Translations under genes and position numbers: made by a program
NCBI GenBank assembly: GCA_019429385.1
Contig: JAHYIS010000025.1
Coordinates: 1-41,918, forward strand
DNA length: 41,918 nucleotides
Origin: ANME-2 cluster archaeon
Lineage (GTDB): Archaea > Halobacteriota > Methanosarcinia > Methanosarcinales > Methanocomedenaceae
Direction: 5' to 3'
Part shown: positions 40,993 through 41,918 of the stretch, in pieces
Layout of the letters: every line of letters begins with the position of its first letter
Numbering within the stretch: position 1 is the stretch's first letter
Notes under the pieces: generated by a model
What the model saw: the letters and a program-made list of their open reading frames with translations, nothing else
The model's database searches: none
Told to the model about the DNA's origin: nothing

Positions 40993-41091
40993 ATGCTTCA
41001 CGCCGAGTCAACGACCTCGGACCGGAGGTCCGAAAGGCATCAGGAGGATGCTCGAAGGATGTCTATGAGATTTTTATTTTTTATTATATAG
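40993..41091 (+). CDS. Possible 32-residue ORF containing the double-hairpin repeat
   Basis: ATG 40993 has a strong AAGGAG (40979-40984) 8 nt upstream. The frame reads MLHAESTTSDRRSERHQEDA, then RRMSMRFLFFII, across the 48-nt repeat. The equivalent frame in copy 1 is open too but has no such start. The repeat is more likely selected as structure than as peptide. It overlaps the end of the convergent nuclease-like gene. Confidence 0.3.
   Translation: MLHAESTTSDRRSERHQEDARRMSMRFLFFII
41006..41053. repeat. 48-nt double-hairpin repeat, copy 2
   Basis: 47 of 48 nt identical to 6424-6471, the difference being A/G in the first hairpin loop. The stems TCGGACC/GGTCCGA and GCATC/GATGC are intact. It lies 20 nt before the end of the convergent AT-rich nuclease-like gene. 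Confidence 0.85.
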
Positions 41092-41640
41092 CCTTTTTAA
41101 TAGATTAATGAGACTATCTAGGTCTTGATAATTATAGAAATGTGCAGGAAGCTTAACATATTTGCTTGTATCTCTATAGTTTAAAGGAATTCTTAAAGTA
41201 ATTCTATCTTCTCGTTTGTTTTCAAAGTTTGGTATTTTAAATTCATTAAACGGAATCTCGACAAATCTTGGTGTATCAAGAGCAAACATTATGAAAATTG
41301 TAACATTTTTTCCAGCATTAGATAAAATCAAAAATTTTTCTAATTGCAGCTTAGTGAAATAAATTCTAGGTTCATCAATATTTGGCCCGTATTTACTTTT
41401 TATTTCACTGATAATAATTTCATTATTTTCCCATCTAATCAAATCAATATTATACAAATTATTTTTTTCAACTTGTTTATCAATATTATTTAAAATAACG
41501 TCATATTTTTCATCATAATTTTCACGACTGAATTTATATGAATATACAATAATACCGCTCTCGAAAAAAGTTCTGGCCAATAGGTTTTCCATAAAAAAAC
41601 CAAATGGTTGCCGTAATTGTTGTTTAGGAGTTTGGTTCAT
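41074..41640 (-). CDS. PD-(D/E)XK-like nuclease, unknown role
   Basis: 188 residues, AT-rich. YNIDLIRWENNEIIISEIKSKYG contains Asp66, Glu79 and Lys81 in the D-x12-ExK arrangement of PD-(D/E)XK nucleases; an upstream Glu19 in FFMENLLARTFFE could complete the site. The remainder (FIMFALDTPRFVEIPFNEFKIP, KYVKLPAHFYNYQDLDSLINLLKRLYN) is not recognised. It could be a restriction-like or mobile-element protein. The start at 41640 is followed upstream by GAGG (about 8 nt), supporting it. Confidence 0.62.
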   Translation of the reverse strand: MNQTPKQQLRQPFGFFMENLLARTFFESGIIVYSYKFSRENYDEKYDVILNNIDKQVEKNNLYNIDLIRWENNEIIISEIKSKYGPNIDEPRIYFTKLQLEKFLILSNAGKNVTIFIMFALDTPRFVEIPFNEFKIPNFENKREDRITLRIPLNYRDTSKYVKLPAHFYNYQDLDSLINLLKRLYNKK

Positions 41641-41769
41641 TTTTATTCACCTCTTCAAGCCTCCAGTTTGTTCAGTTTTTGGGAGGTATTATATAGATTA
41701 TTTTGTTGGGAAATATATTTTACCAGAGTGGAGTGAAAGTAATATATCAGTCCTTGAATTTTAAAAAAA

Positions 41770-41829
41770 CGAGCATAATCCACCATCTTGCAGTCACTAT
41801 ACCTCGGACTTAAGTACCGTAGGCCTGTA
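41770..41829 (-). repeat. IS200-like end, copy 2
   Basis: Shares with 7691-7753 the order CGAGCATAA, then 23 nt nearly identical (41793-41815, one mismatch), then GGCCTGTA. No transposase is visible between here and the window end. It may be the end of a second element, or a solo end. Confidence 0.5.
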
Positions 41830-41918
41830 ATAGCTCTCTTCATTACAGTTTTTCATCTTATCCGGCATTTTCTCTCCCATATATTTTCCATCCATTTCTT
41901 CAGTCAACTGGCTATAAT
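41797..41918 (-). CDS. Partial open frame at the window edge
   Basis: From the window edge a minus-strand frame runs 39 codons (YSQLTEEMDGKYMGEKMPDK, then MKNCNEESYYRPTVLKSEV) to TAG at 41797-41799. The stop lies inside the IS200-like end. Not recognised; it may be the tail of a longer protein or a chance frame. Confidence 0.3.
   Translation of the reverse strand, partial: YSQLTEEMDGKYMGEKMPDKMKNCNEESYYRPTVLKSEV

Overview
The window is chromosomal DNA from an archaeon. Diagnostic genes are the archaeal release factor aRF1, RNase P protein 4 (Rpp21/Rnp4), an ATP-dependent archaeal DNA ligase, an NFACT/RqcH-type protein, a PdxT subunit and an inositol-monophosphatase-fold FBPase. Promoters look archaeal: AT-rich TATA elements about 25-28 nt before presumed starts. 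Together with bacterial-type acquisitions (ClpB, ClpP, Hsp20, SucCD, Amt/GlnK), multi-part membrane exporters, toxin-antitoxin genes, a bacterial-type group II intron and IS200-like DNA, this fits a methanogen or methanotroph of the Methanosarcinales/ANME-2 type. That placement is inference; no marker here is decisive.

Layout. 1-1912: amt-glnK operon; amt carries an in-frame TAA after which the coding frame continues into glnK. 1948-3824: a His/Met-rich repeat protein divergent from an HxlR regulator, then a nitroreductase and a small membrane protein. 3900-8200 is an AT-rich accessory island: decayed VapC and GNAT fragments, an orphan AbrB antitoxin, an ORF-less group II intron, HicBA, an unknown protein, a double-hairpin repeat, a nuclease-EVE-like fusion and an IS200-type transposase. 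8286-13418: carbamate kinase with a CpgS-like GTPase, VapBC and an RND/MMPL exporter. 13617-19506: zinc-ribbon protein, sucCD, two membrane-anchored pilin-like proteins, fbp, an unknown protein and a YccA/Bax-inhibitor-like protein. 19550-23123: CDIN1-like nuclease with aRF1, small unknowns, and a QueG-like Fe-S protein. 23203-27178: ClpB, Hsp20 and ClpP, a proteostasis cluster. 27239-31398: DUF6159 membrane protein, a ribbon-helix-helix sensor-like protein divergent from an unknown protein, a 44-aa Cys-rich protein and Rnp4. 31449-35579: a LolCDE/MacB-like ABC exporter with two permeases and an anchored exported protein. 35717-41918: pdxT, two paralogous structured RNA loci, DNA ligase, RqcH-like protein, then a second accessory patch with an orphan antitoxin, repeats and a PD-(D/E)XK-like protein.

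The strongest candidate for something undescribed lies between pdxT and the DNA ligase gene (36345-36780). Two tandem, diverged copies of one unit each have a conserved TATA promoter on the minus strand, a 7-bp 5' hairpin starting about 27-28 nt downstream, and a long second stem whose sequence differs completely between copies while pairing is kept. The large loop is C-rich and could pair with Shine-Dalgarno sequences. I read these as two small RNA genes of one family.

Other points of interest: a double-hairpin 48-nt repeat present twice, each time next to an AT-rich nuclease-like gene; several conserved proteins whose N-terminal homology extends upstream of any ATG/GTG/TTG; a ClpP with a complete Ser-His-Asp triad beside a ClpB that shows no ClpP-binding IGF/IGL loop; and many gene remnants (VapC x2, GNAT, DUF2339, group II intron).
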